Positions 19,401 to 27,395 of a stretch of DNA of 64,000 nucleotides are shown here, in pieces. Below the pieces are notes generated by a model. That model was not told the DNA's origin. It did not search any database and worked only from the letters and a program-made list of their open reading frames with translations. Positions within the stretch are counted from its first letter, which is position 1. Each line of letters begins with the position of its first letter. The translations under genes were made by a program, and so were the position numbers. The stretch spans positions 186,001 through 250,000 of the forward strand of contig NZ_JAHESE010000004.1 of assembly GCF_018598175.1 (NCBI RefSeq), given 5' to 3'. Origin of the DNA: Dawidia cretensis. GTDB lineage: Bacteria; Bacteroidota; Bacteroidia; Cytophagales; Cyclobacteriaceae.

Positions 19401-19625
19401 GGCTGCCAACGCGAAAGCACCGGAAACAACCAGGGCGACGGGGAGCTCGCGCTGCTCGTCAAAGTATTTTAGAAACAGCGTCTGGGATGCCACGCTGAAA
19501 GTCGCCAGGAACATGCCCATGAAAAAGCTCATGACCAGAAGGAGTGCCACGCGGCTACCCTCACCATACTCAACATCCAGAAAACGTAGTATTTGTGCCT
19601 TCATGCCAATTCGACGGATAGCCAT
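16437..19625 (-). CDS. Npt-type nucleotide transporter-like protein fused to HEAT repeats and a cNMP-binding-like domain
   Basis: A 1062-residue protein and the first gene of the operon. Residues about 25-430 form some 12 membrane helices resembling the ATP/ADP translocase (Npt/NTT) branch of the MFS. Residues about 480-870 are HEAT-type helical repeats (KLLRKLIGPKTI; LLELLRDADPRVRYEALYTA). Residues about 935-1050 look like a cyclic-nucleotide-binding fold (FDPGERIRL; RKGDIRGELFSD; RAVAFRI), but the canonical phosphate-binding Arg context is not clear. NTT proteins exchange nucleotides across membranes; free-living Bacteroidota have no known need for this, so here it may be a sensor or effector platform. 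M8 is an alternative start. The gene's 5' side faces the divergent PorE-like gene. Confidence 0.8.
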   Translation of the reverse strand: MAIRRIGMKAQILRFLDVEYGEGSRVALLLVMSFFMGMFLATFSVASQTLFLKYFDEQRELPVALVVSGAFALAATALYNFFQNRIPFQLLAAISLTTIIILTAFIEFGESAFNDSESIYFFGFTVLAPFSFIIYLIFWGAFGRAFNLRQSKRLIGTVDMGAMIASFIAFFSITQYLQAENADTENLYTIALVSILAFTVSFLYLSVQWLNKRRTFAEEKIIYKKLVIGDFIQNRYILYMSLFVVVSMLAANFVDYSFLNVTTLYMDESRLASFISSFEMTIVIFGFLFQTIATDRIIREYGMRISLLVTPVLIGLFTVAALILGTIFGYSPEDNLFVVFFLIIAISKLLIRSLKDALDNPTFKLYLLPIETHIRIDVQTKIEGLVTAFASLLAGTLILLINRVEIFDLLYITLFTVPLLAFWFFVSNRMHASYRHTLQNALVRSKGGNARQNEKEYNLSTVLEKEVNSTAEDKVLYGLTLMEKLEPAVFESTITRLAERPPSAAVRKFAQEKIQLLGLTTEIEKSEIRTLAEKAYGELEDGDVLSIAPEKLLRMSKSVRQSDRLLAAKLLRKLIGPKTIFVLLELLRDADPRVRYEALYTARKVKRQETWPILIELLGSPWYSHHATAALQEAGEPVLPALEAAFHKSGQSDLVMLRIVQIMGRIGGRQALELLWSKADYPDKRIVKQILFSLRYINYQAKGRESRDVINLLETEMSKAIWNMAALHELPETDTFQYLREALEEEVAESYDQLYMLLSILYDPQSVQLVRDNIETNDPDNIAFALELLDLFIDAELKPKLLPLLDDSRTPVKLKALQLYFPRESYNPVQVINYILNRDFNLNNRWTKACAIHASAFLPEFRISRGLVAQMFNTDRLLQETAAWVIYHKDVQAYQAILERLPDRDKKFIDSSIENNRLLDGLNDGFFLWIEKVMFIKQISAFRSIHGSLLADLADKIVPLDFDPGERIRLNSEDHNAPILIMAHGEIVLCNAGETVARLRKGDIRGELFSDTTVKASEAVAPERAVAFRINAMDFYFVMANHHELVQGLIKNLKEEQPAPIE

Positions 19626-19948
19626 AAAAATCGGAATATTCCAGGGAATATCCTACCCAAGGATCCCGTGGAGTACTTTTTTGATACCTATACAAGGCAT
19701 TAGTTCCGAACTTCTTAACTTTGTAACCTCAAGTGATACTTTATATCGGAGTTTAAAAGCGGATTTTTCCCCACTTTTCGTCGAATGGTTATCGACCGGG
19801 TGGTTTTGCGTCAGCAGGGACGGACGGCTGGGGGAGCAACGGGCATGTAGGTTTACTTTTCAAAACGCCGAATCTGTGGCATGCCGTGTGCTTACAATAA
19901 TCCATATTCTTTAGTAGTATTGAAAACCAAAATAGAACCGAGTTCCTT
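19626..19948. other. Divergent intergenic region between the TIR/STAND operon and the PorE-like gene
   Basis: This 323-base stretch holds no credible gene. It contains a perfect 10-base palindrome GGAATATTCC at 19633-19642, followed by a near-copy GGGAATATCC, just upstream of the minus-strand operon, and a perfect -7-type element TAACTTTG at 19716-19723 facing the PorE-like gene, without a clear -33 partner. If used, it would give the plus-strand gene a leader of about 220 bases. I see no clear minus-strand -7 element. Confidence 0.45.
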
Positions 19949-22279
19949 ATGATCAAGAAGTGTATTTATCTGTTGCTTTGCATATTTTTTGCAACAGGAT
20001 CCTTGTTTGCGCAAAGCAACAAATCGCTGGCGGAAGCTGAGCGCTATTTCGGAATCAAGAGCTATGACGCCGCGTTGCCCAAATACCTGGAAGCCATCCA
20101 GGCGGGCGAAAAAGATCCCCTGGTGCACTACCGGGCCGGCGTTTGCTACCAGAAGTCTCCTGAGCTGACCGAGCAGATCAAAGCTATTCCGTACTTCGAG
20201 TACGCCATCGCCAATGGCAAGGATGTACCTACCACGTTGCACTACGACCTGGGCGACCTGTACCTGAAGGACGAGAACGTGCCGAAGGCTCTCGAGAGCT
20301 TTACCATGTTCCGCAAGCTAAGCAACAAGGCCGACAAAAAGGCTATTACGCTTGCCGACGACGCCATTCGCACATGCTCCAACGCAATGGCCCTTATGTC
20401 GGTACCGCGCGACTTTAAAGTGAACTACTTCAACTCGATGATCAACACCAAATACACGGAGTATAACCCCGTGGTGTCGGCCGACGAAAGCGTCATGGCA
20501 TATACTGCCCTGCGCCCGAACACGGGCAAGACGCGCACCGGCGACAAGTTCATCGAAGAGCTATATATCTCGTACAACAACAACGGCACCTGGACGGAAC
20601 CCCAGCAAATCCCGCTGGCCCACGAATACAACGTCGGTACCGGTGGTATCTCGGCCGATGGCCAGAAGATGATTGTCTTCATGGGCGGTGCCACCGATCC
20701 GGGCGGCCTGTATCAAATTGCCAAGACCGGCGAAGCATGGTCAAAGCCGGCATTGCTGACGCCAAACCTGAACACTCCCAAGTACCTGGAGTCTACTGCC
20801 AGCATTACGCCCGACGGTAAGACCATTTACTTTGCCAGCGACCGCCTCGGCGGTCAGGGTGGATTGGATATTTACAAGACAACCTTGCAGGCCAACGGCA
20901 GCTGGAGCGCACCGGCAAACCTGGGCGTCCCTGTAAACACCAAGGCTGACGAAGATGCCCCTTTTATTCACCCCGACCAGAAGACGCTGTTCTTTACCTC
21001 CAACGGTCACAACTCCATGGGCGGACGTGATATCTTTATGTCTAAGCTCGTAGGAGAAAGATGGTCGTCGCCCGAGAATATGGGCTACCCGGTGAACACC
21101 ACGGCCAATGACAACTACTTTACGCTGATTGCCGACGGTACGCGCGCATACTTCTCGTCTGACCGCAAAGGCGGTCACGGGGGCCAGGATATTTATTACC
21201 TCGACATGCCGGCATCCTCCGCAGACATTCCGCTGACCATGATCAAAGGTAAGATCCTCAATGCCGAAACCGGCAAGCCCATGCCGACCAAGATCTACCT
21301 GATCGACAACAGCACCGGCAAGAAACTCGACTTCGTATACGATCCCGATCCGAAAACCGGCAACTACCTCGTGATCCTGCCGCCGTCGAAGAACTACGAC
21401 ATGGTGATCGAGTCGGAAGGATTCCTGCCTTATACATTGAACATCAACATTCCGAACCAGACATACTTCTACGAGCTGTACCAGATGATCAACCTGCGTA
21501 CCATCAAACAATTCGATGTAGTCGTAGGGCAGGAAGTGGAGGTAAAAAACGCCTTCTATGATACCGACCAGGACGTGAAGGCCGACCTGCGCAAAACGCA
21601 TGAGGCGAAACTGGTACAAGGCGGCAACGTCGATGTATACGATATGATGCTCGACCTGATGGCTTCAGGCGACAAAGAAGGTATTGCTTACCTCACCGAT
21701 CTGATCCAGATGAAGAATCCGATCGAGGATGTAAACTTTAATGAAAAGGAAAACTCCCGCATCGAAGTAGCATCGCGCACATACTATTACGACGAAAGTG
21801 ACGAAAGCAAGTTTGAGCAGAAGAAGATCGACGGCAAGACGATCTTCTCGTTGCCTACGTTCAGCTTCTCGGAAGAGGCTAAGAAACTGAAGGATCAGGC
21901 CTCCAAAAAGTCTACCTTCGACAAAACATCGCTGACCAAGTTCGTGAAGATCTACTTTGATGCTGGCAAGAGCGATCTGAAAACTCAATATACCGCCCAA
22001 CTTGACGCCGTCCTGACCGAGCTCAGCAAGTTCCCCGACCTGGGGGTTGAGATCTCGGGCTTCGCGTCGGCAGAAGGTAGCGAAGAGTTGAATCGGGAGA
22101 TTTCTAACAAGCGCGCCATCGCGGTGTTGGATTACTTCAACCACAAGGGTGTTGTACGCCGTCGCATTGTCGCGAAGGGATATGGGGCAACACAGACAGC
22201 GGCTACGGCTTCGAAAGAGGAGGGAAGACGTGTGGAAGTGCGGGTGGTGGATTTGAATGCGTCGGCGGAGAAGAAGTAA
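19949..22279 (+). CDS. PorE-like OmpA-family protein (TPR, propeller, CRD, OmpA)
   Basis: A 776-residue exported protein. Signal peptide 1-21 (ATGSLFA, then Q). Residues about 25-130 are TPR-like; about 150-410 contain WD40-like/PD40 propeller blades (ITPDGKTIYFASDRLGG and FIHPDQKTLFFTSNG); about 415-510 are a carboxypeptidase-regulatory-like beta domain (MIKGKILNAETGKPMP); and about 645-770 are a C-terminal OmpA peptidoglycan-binding domain (IYFDAGKSDLK; RAIAVLDYF). The domain order is that of PorE, the T9SS component that ties the secretion machine to peptidoglycan, but Bacteroidota carry several paralogues with this layout, so the assignment is family-level. It is divergent from the operon that ends in a T9SS client. 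A hairpin follows the stop. Confidence 0.75.
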   Translation: MIKKCIYLLLCIFFATGSLFAQSNKSLAEAERYFGIKSYDAALPKYLEAIQAGEKDPLVHYRAGVCYQKSPELTEQIKAIPYFEYAIANGKDVPTTLHYDLGDLYLKDENVPKALESFTMFRKLSNKADKKAITLADDAIRTCSNAMALMSVPRDFKVNYFNSMINTKYTEYNPVVSADESVMAYTALRPNTGKTRTGDKFIEELYISYNNNGTWTEPQQIPLAHEYNVGTGGISADGQKMIVFMGGATDPGGLYQIAKTGEAWSKPALLTPNLNTPKYLESTASITPDGKTIYFASDRLGGQGGLDIYKTTLQANGSWSAPANLGVPVNTKADEDAPFIHPDQKTLFFTSNGHNSMGGRDIFMSKLVGERWSSPENMGYPVNTTANDNYFTLIADGTRAYFSSDRKGGHGGQDIYYLDMPASSADIPLTMIKGKILNAETGKPMPTKIYLIDNSTGKKLDFVYDPDPKTGNYLVILPPSKNYDMVIESEGFLPYTLNINIPNQTYFYELYQMINLRTIKQFDVVVGQEVEVKNAFYDTDQDVKADLRKTHEAKLVQGGNVDVYDMMLDLMASGDKEGIAYLTDLIQMKNPIEDVNFNEKENSRIEVASRTYYYDESDESKFEQKKIDGKTIFSLPTFSFSEEAKKLKDQASKKSTFDKTSLTKFVKIYFDAGKSDLKTQYTAQLDAVLTELSKFPDLGVEISGFASAEGSEELNREISNKRAIAVLDYFNHKGVVRRRIVAKGYGATQTAATASKEEGRRVEVRVVDLNASAEKK

Positions 22280-22302
22280 TTATATGCCTAAATGAATCTA
22301 AG

Positions 22303-22330
22303 AGCCCTGGCAAACGCCGGGGCTTTTATT
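22303..22330 (+). terminator. Terminator of the PorE-like gene
   Basis: Nine-base-pair stem AGCCCTGGC/GCCGGGGCT (22303-22311 and 22316-22324, one T-G wobble) with loop AAAC, followed by TTTTATTT. It lies 24 bases after the stop and separates two convergent genes. Confidence 0.8.
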
Positions 22331-22380
22331 TCGGATAGCGCTTGAGAAGTATCCACACCTGTTCAAATAGCGGAATTAGC

Positions 22381-23430
22381 TTAAAGATTCCCTTGTGTAA
22401 ACAACCTGTTGATCAACAGCTGCGAAGGCAGTATCCGTTCCTGATCATCGAGTGACTTCCAAACAAAATAGCTACCGCGCTTCAGGTACGTAAATCCTGC
22501 TTCCGACAGTTGCCGCCCCTGTGCTTTCAGCACATCGTTTGAGCTAAAGTTAAAGGTGCGGATCAGCGGCACGCGCTGTTTGTGCAGAATGTCCACCAGG
22601 CTGCGGATGCCGTTGTGTTGAGGGCTCTTGACAGGAGCGAAGATCTGCTCGATATACCCTACATTCGGGCGGGTGTTCACCAGGGCATCAAAGGTACCCG
22701 TGGCTGACCGATAGCTACGGTAGTGGTTGCCGAAAGGGTTGTGGCCCAGGCGCCAGGTGAGGTATGCTGTTGTCTCGTGCAGGGTGAAGAGGTCCTGACC
22801 GGCATAGAGCCTTTGGAAGGCTCTGTCCTTGTCGGATAGTGGAGTTTCCGTCATTGTCAGATGATCACCGAACAGGCGTTTCAAGCCTTTGAACCACGAC
22901 AGGTAGCTCAGGCCCAGGATCTTTATTTTGTCGAGTGTTTTATTTTGCTCGTTCAGGCTTTTCAGATAGCGGTAGGCTGCCAACGGCTGCAACACCAGCA
23001 GGGCTTGCTCGGTAGCGAAAGGTATGGCAAAGCCTATGCGCTCAAAGGCCTTTTTGGCAGGGGTAAAGCCCCAGATATAGCGGATGCCGGCGGTGCGACA
23101 GGCTTCGAACAACAGGTCGTACATGCGCTCGAAGATTTTCTGTCCGCGGTAGGCGGGGTCTACCAGGGTGTCTTCCGACTTGGCGGTTAAGACACGCTCG
23201 CCCCGGCCGTTGATCAGCTCAATGGGAATGGCACACTGGATGCCGACGATCTTTATAGTGTCGGTCACGCTGTCATCGATTGCCACGACGTAAATAGCTT
23301 TGCCGAACGGACCTTCCAAAAACTCCCATCGGAAGTTTACCAGGGGGCGGTTCGTTTGGTAGATAGCGTTAAAGAAGTTATTGGCTAACTGAATTTCGTC
23401 GTCGCGAAGTAAGCGTATCGTAATGGCCAT
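22381..23430 (-). CDS. GNAT-fold N-acyltransferase
   Basis: A 349-residue cytoplasmic protein. Residues about 3-150 have GNAT features: ITIRLLRDDEIQLANNFFNAIY at the N-terminus, LVDPAYRGQKIFERMYDLL (the acetyl-CoA-binding R-G-Q/K motif near residues 93-105) and WGFTPAKKAFERIGF, the typical final helix and strand. The C-terminal 180 residues resemble a second, degenerate acyltransferase-like half. The acceptor is unknown. Its start codon shares a base with the stop of the deacetylase-like gene upstream, so the two are a coupled pair; in Bacteroidota such pairs sit near polysaccharide genes, which suggests a role in glycan or amino-sugar acylation. That role is inference. Confidence 0.7.
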   Translation of the reverse strand: MAITIRLLRDDEIQLANNFFNAIYQTNRPLVNFRWEFLEGPFGKAIYVVAIDDSVTDTIKIVGIQCAIPIELINGRGERVLTAKSEDTLVDPAYRGQKIFERMYDLLFEACRTAGIRYIWGFTPAKKAFERIGFAIPFATEQALLVLQPLAAYRYLKSLNEQNKTLDKIKILGLSYLSWFKGLKRLFGDHLTMTETPLSDKDRAFQRLYAGQDLFTLHETTAYLTWRLGHNPFGNHYRSYRSATGTFDALVNTRPNVGYIEQIFAPVKSPQHNGIRSLVDILHKQRVPLIRTFNFSSNDVLKAQGRQLSEAGFTYLKRGSYFVWKSLDDQERILPSQLLINRLFTQGNL

Positions 23431-24698
23431 TAGTGAATCGAATACTGGTTGATGATCTCCTGTTGGGAAATCGTTGTAAACTTATTGTCGCGAATATAAG
23501 CCAGTATTTTCTTGTATAGGTCCAGGTAGCCTTTAAACTTATAGTTTGTAAAGAAGTTATTATGCCAAAGCACGGAAAGTACGCAGTTTTCCCGGTGCTG
23601 GTCGAAAAAACCCAGGATGTCTTTTTCGGCCTCTGCCGGTGTGAATTTCTTGTATTGGAAATACGTGCGGTCCATGACGTGCAAGGGCACCTCTATGAAC
23701 GAAAAAGGCTTTTGAGCCTGGAAGTTATAGGGGTTGAAGGGCAGGCCATAGTTGTTTCGGAAGCCGGCCTCTTCGGCAAACCCTACACTGGCGTCAAGTT
23801 TGAGCCCGGCAGTCTCGATGTCGTGGTAGGCCTGAGGAAGGTGAAACTTGAGATAATGGTAGCGGTTGGAAATTGCGCCGCGCTGGTACTTTTGAAGCTC
23901 TTGGGCGAGCGATTCCTCGGAGATACTCTTATGCAGGCCGTTCTCCGATCCACCCGTAGTCACCGCCTCGAACTGGCGCTGCATGCGCGGAGAGTGAAAT
24001 GTATAGTCGGCATTCAACCCGCCGCGGTTTACGATCCAGAAGAACACCGACCGGCAGTCGTACAGGCTTTCAAGCTTTACAATCTGGTCGATGTTGAGCC
24101 AGTCGGGCCGGCCCATTGCGACACGCATCAGGACTGCCAGGAATTGATCGATTCGTCCCTTCTTCAACACGTTAAACCCGTCTTCGATCATGGCGCGGTT
24201 TACCAGGTCGATGTCGTGCGAAAGCATAAAGTGTGTCTTCTCTTGCCGGGGTGAGATGCCGGCAGCCTTCGAGATAGTATCAAAGCACTCTTGTACAATG
24301 TTCTTGCGGGCGACACCAAGCCGATGCTGGTAACTGCTGGCATATTGGAAACGGCCCAACGAGTCGGGTTGTGAGTCGTTATATTCCTGTAAGGTATTGA
24401 TCAAATAAAACGCCGTACGCAAGACATCGGGTTGGCCATCTGCCCCGAGGAGCATACACGCCGGACTGAGTGCGTCGTGACCAAAGTCGTTGGGTTGAAA
24501 GCCACCACTGATTCGAAAGGTGGCATCGGCTGACGTCCCAATGGTTAGTGCGCCATCGGGCATAGGGGAGAACGTCATGGCGGCACCGGTATGTTTCGAC
24601 CAGATTTTTAGGATGTATGATATCGGGGGTTGATAGACAGCAACTTCGGGATATAGATAAAACTTGACCATAGGGTGAATTTGGGCAAAAGATACCAA
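23430..24698 (-). CDS. Polysaccharide deacetylase-like protein with DUF7033-type N-terminus
   Basis: A 422-residue protein, or 413 if translation starts at the internal Met at residue 10 (MVKFYLYPEVAVY), which looks equally good. The N-terminal 140 residues resemble the DUF7033 region found before NodB-like folds. The C-terminal part has FMLSHDIDLVNR near residue 160, an HDID version of the metal-binding Asp pair of carbohydrate esterase family 4, then LKLDASVGF and VLSVLWHNNFF segments typical of this fold. No signal peptide is visible, so it would act in the cytoplasm or at the inner membrane face. It is translationally coupled to the GNAT gene. Confidence 0.7.
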   Translation of the reverse strand: MVSFAQIHPMVKFYLYPEVAVYQPPISYILKIWSKHTGAAMTFSPMPDGALTIGTSADATFRISGGFQPNDFGHDALSPACMLLGADGQPDVLRTAFYLINTLQEYNDSQPDSLGRFQYASSYQHRLGVARKNIVQECFDTISKAAGISPRQEKTHFMLSHDIDLVNRAMIEDGFNVLKKGRIDQFLAVLMRVAMGRPDWLNIDQIVKLESLYDCRSVFFWIVNRGGLNADYTFHSPRMQRQFEAVTTGGSENGLHKSISEESLAQELQKYQRGAISNRYHYLKFHLPQAYHDIETAGLKLDASVGFAEEAGFRNNYGLPFNPYNFQAQKPFSFIEVPLHVMDRTYFQYKKFTPAEAEKDILGFFDQHRENCVLSVLWHNNFFTNYKFKGYLDLYKKILAYIRDNKFTTISQQEIINQYSIH

Positions 24699-24821
24699 TA
24701 TCTGACGAACCGCAATGGCCGTTGGTAAACTGGGAAGGCGTACGCGGCTGTCGATCAGGCCACCGGAGAAACATGTTGCCTTGTTTTACGTATGAAGGGA
24801 ATCCGCGATAGCATAAGGTAG

Positions 24822-25880
24822 CTATTTCTTGCGCCACAACGACTTAAGTGTACGGACAGCGAAGCCTGTGCCGACGATGGCTATGATCGTTAGTATAATA
24901 AAGATAGTGATCAATATCCACGATGGGTCCCGCAAGGAAAAAGCAGGACCTGTTTTTTTATCTGCCACCTCGCCCGTGGGCCCAGTCTCATCGACCACGC
25001 CGGGGCCATGCGCGCGTTGCTCCGGCGCCACGGTTTCAACCATGCTTGTGGAGGAGAATGCGATGTAGTTCAGTATGTCGGTAATGTCATCCTCGGTCAG
25101 AAATTCCATCGATACCATCACCCGCTTGTGATAGCGGTTGAAAAGTTCTTGCGCATATTCATCGCCACTTTGAATCACCTTTTGTGAGTTCTGAATAAAC
25201 GGTATAAGCCACGCCCGGGGTAGGCGTTTCGAGACGCTGCCCAGCGCCGGGGCATACCGGCCTTCGTAGTGGATAAAATGACACGACGAGCACTGGTCGC
25301 GAAACAACATCCGGCCACGCAGGATGCTGCTGTCGCTTTTGACGGTAATCCGGTCGTGTACGGGTGTCTCGTCTACCTGCACGAGCGACTCACGCTCGAT
25401 ATACACCAGAATGGATTGGATGTCTTGCTGCGACAGCATGGGAAAGGTTGGCATGACCTGGTTATTAAATGCGTCCATCATGTGCCGGGCGTAGGGATCG
25501 CCGCTTTTTATTACTTCTTCGGAGTTTTTGATGAAGCGTACCAACCACTCCTGGCTGCGTTTCCGGGTGACACTGGCAAGCATCGGGCCGACTACCTCGC
25601 GGTGCACGCTATGACAGGCGCTGCAATGCCGGCGAAAGAGCTGCTCGCCGTGTTGTAAGATTTGTGTGGAGTCACCTTGCGGGAGCGAGGTAAAACCATA
25701 TCCTGCGGACAACACACAGGTCAGGATCGCTACCAGCACGATACGCCAGGGTGTGGAACCAGATGCACACGCGGCGACGCAGGCGTTGAAGAAAAGTAAC
25801 ACCGCGCGGGCCGCCCGGCACTGGCCAAAGCAGCGCCGCTGCGTGAAGAAAGAGCCAAATGCCACGGGTAACCTATCCAT
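24822..25880 (-). CDS. Membrane-anchored diheme c-type cytochrome
   Basis: A 352-residue protein with an N-terminal hydrophobic export or anchor segment (about 45-65) and a C-terminal transmembrane helix (ILITIFIILTIIAIVGTGF) with a basic tail. Two c-type heme sites are visible: CSACH near residue 88 and CSSCH near 195. Each is followed by a similar 80-residue unit (WLVRFIKNSEEVIKSGDPYA; WLIPFIQNSQKVIQSGDEYA) with a Met-containing axial-ligand loop, so the protein arose by internal duplication of a mono-heme domain. It probably carries electrons in the periplasm. The partner oxidase or reductase is not in the window. The start codon is not certain because the N-terminus is Cys/Arg-rich. Confidence 0.8.
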   Translation of the reverse strand: MDRLPVAFGSFFTQRRCFGQCRAARAVLLFFNACVAACASGSTPWRIVLVAILTCVLSAGYGFTSLPQGDSTQILQHGEQLFRRHCSACHSVHREVVGPMLASVTRKRSQEWLVRFIKNSEEVIKSGDPYARHMMDAFNNQVMPTFPMLSQQDIQSILVYIERESLVQVDETPVHDRITVKSDSSILRGRMLFRDQCSSCHFIHYEGRYAPALGSVSKRLPRAWLIPFIQNSQKVIQSGDEYAQELFNRYHKRVMVSMEFLTEDDITDILNYIAFSSTSMVETVAPEQRAHGPGVVDETGPTGEVADKKTGPAFSLRDPSWILITIFIILTIIAIVGTGFAVRTLKSLWRKK

Positions 25881-25985
25881 AATCTGCCGTCAATGCTGGA
25901 AACTATACTCCATACAGGGAAAAATTGTACCCGCACGTCGGTCCGGGCTGTGCCCGGTAGGTTGAAAACCGTATCTTGGGGAGTC

Positions 25986-27350
25986 ATGATCATCCGGAAA
26001 ATCCTTCGCTACGCCGGCATCACCCTGGCCGTCCTCCTGGGCATCTTGCTCGTATTCCTCCTGATTACTATTGTGCCGCTTAGCCGCACCCCCGTGGGGG
26101 AGCAAGCTACGTACAAGACCATGATGCAACGGCTGGACAGCGTGCAACCCCTGGTGTCCGAACAGATGAAGGGATTCGCCGTGGGATTTGCGAAAGTGAA
26201 TATGACACCGGAGACTCCCATTGCTCTGGCGGGCTACGGCAATCGTATGGGCAAAGTATATAGCAGCGTACGGGATTCCATCTACGTCCGCACGATCGTG
26301 ATCGACAACGGTACGGCCCGTGTGGCCATTGTCAGTGCCGACCTGCTGATCATACCGCCAACAGTCACTGCGTTGTTACAACGTCAGCTGCCGGACATCG
26401 GCTTCCACATAGACAACACCTATCTCGGGGCTACCCATACGCATAACAGCATCGGTAACTGGGGGGAAGGAGCGACGGGCATTCTCTTTGGAAACTATGA
26501 GGACACTGTCGTTCAGTTCATCGTCCGTAAGATCAAACAGTCCATTCAAAAAGCATCCGCCAACCTGGTACCCGCTCAGTTGCGGGCGGCAGAAATTCCG
26601 GTGCGACACGCAGTGCTGAACCGGCTGGCAAAAGGCGGCGCGGTGGACTCGCTGCTGCGCGTAGTAGAAGTGCGCCGTGCAGACAGCACCCGGTTGTTGC
26701 TCATGAGCTTTACCGCGCACGCCACGTGTCTGTTCTCGAAAGACCTGGCGCTGTCGCGCGACTATCCGGGCGAGCTGGTAGACCAGATGGAAAAATCGGG
26801 CTACACGTTTGCCATGTATATGGCCGGCGCCGTAGGCAGTCACAAAGCGGCTGCGCCGGAGTATGGCGAGCCATGCATCGACTGGATGGCCACGACGTTA
26901 AAAGATACTTTCCAGGCCCATCGAAACGACCTGCAGCCCCTGGCGGACACTACGCTCGGCATGTACCGTGTGCAGCTGGCGTTGCCTCGGCCGAACGCCA
27001 AGGTGCTGGAGGATTGGGGAGTGCGTCCATGGTTTTTCCGCGCGGCATTTGGCGAATACCCGGTATACCTCACAACCTTGCGGATGGGCAACCTCATCAT
27101 GCTGGGCACGCCTTGTGATTACTCTGGTGAGCTTACCAGACCCCTCGACTCGCTGGCAGCCGTTCGCGGCCAACATGCGATGGTCACCAGCTTCAACGGC
27201 GGTTATATCGGCTACATCACCAACGACCGCTACTACGATAAAGATCACTACGAAACCCGCCTCATGAACTGGTACGGTCCCGGCAGTGGCGCGTATGTTA
27301 CCTATTGCCTGTATCGCCTGCTGGACCAGACATCGCCACCGATTGAGTAA
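25986..27350 (+). CDS. Neutral ceramidase N-terminal-domain-like protein
   Basis: A 454-residue membrane-anchored protein. Residues about 5-32 form one hydrophobic helix after a basic start; the rest should lie in the periplasm. VGFAKVNMTPETPIALAGYGNR and GATHTHNSIGNWG (HTHN) match the zinc-binding start of the neutral/alkaline non-lysosomal ceramidase family, and a later VTSFNGGYIGYITNDRYY segment fits its end. It is shorter than true ceramidases and lacks their C-terminal domain, so hydrolysis of an amide-linked lipid is possible but unproven; Bacteroidota do make sphingolipids. ATG 25986 is chosen over the upstream in-frame start because it directly precedes the basic and hydrophobic anchor. 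HrpB lies just downstream on the same strand. Confidence 0.75.
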   Translation: MIIRKILRYAGITLAVLLGILLVFLLITIVPLSRTPVGEQATYKTMMQRLDSVQPLVSEQMKGFAVGFAKVNMTPETPIALAGYGNRMGKVYSSVRDSIYVRTIVIDNGTARVAIVSADLLIIPPTVTALLQRQLPDIGFHIDNTYLGATHTHNSIGNWGEGATGILFGNYEDTVVQFIVRKIKQSIQKASANLVPAQLRAAEIPVRHAVLNRLAKGGAVDSLLRVVEVRRADSTRLLLMSFTAHATCLFSKDLALSRDYPGELVDQMEKSGYTFAMYMAGAVGSHKAAAPEYGEPCIDWMATTLKDTFQAHRNDLQPLADTTLGMYRVQLALPRPNAKVLEDWGVRPWFFRAAFGEYPVYLTTLRMGNLIMLGTPCDYSGELTRPLDSLAAVRGQHAMVTSFNGGYIGYITNDRYYDKDHYETRLMNWYGPGSGAYVTYCLYRLLDQTSPPIE

Positions 27351-27395
27351 CGGCTATCGGACTTCCCGTCCGTGTGCATTACCTTTACTGCCCTG

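Noticed and set aside
19949-22279. PorE-like gene as a seventh member of the TIR/STAND operon
   Set aside because: It is on the opposite strand with a 323-base divergent gap; such OmpA proteins are common in the phylum and may be unrelated.
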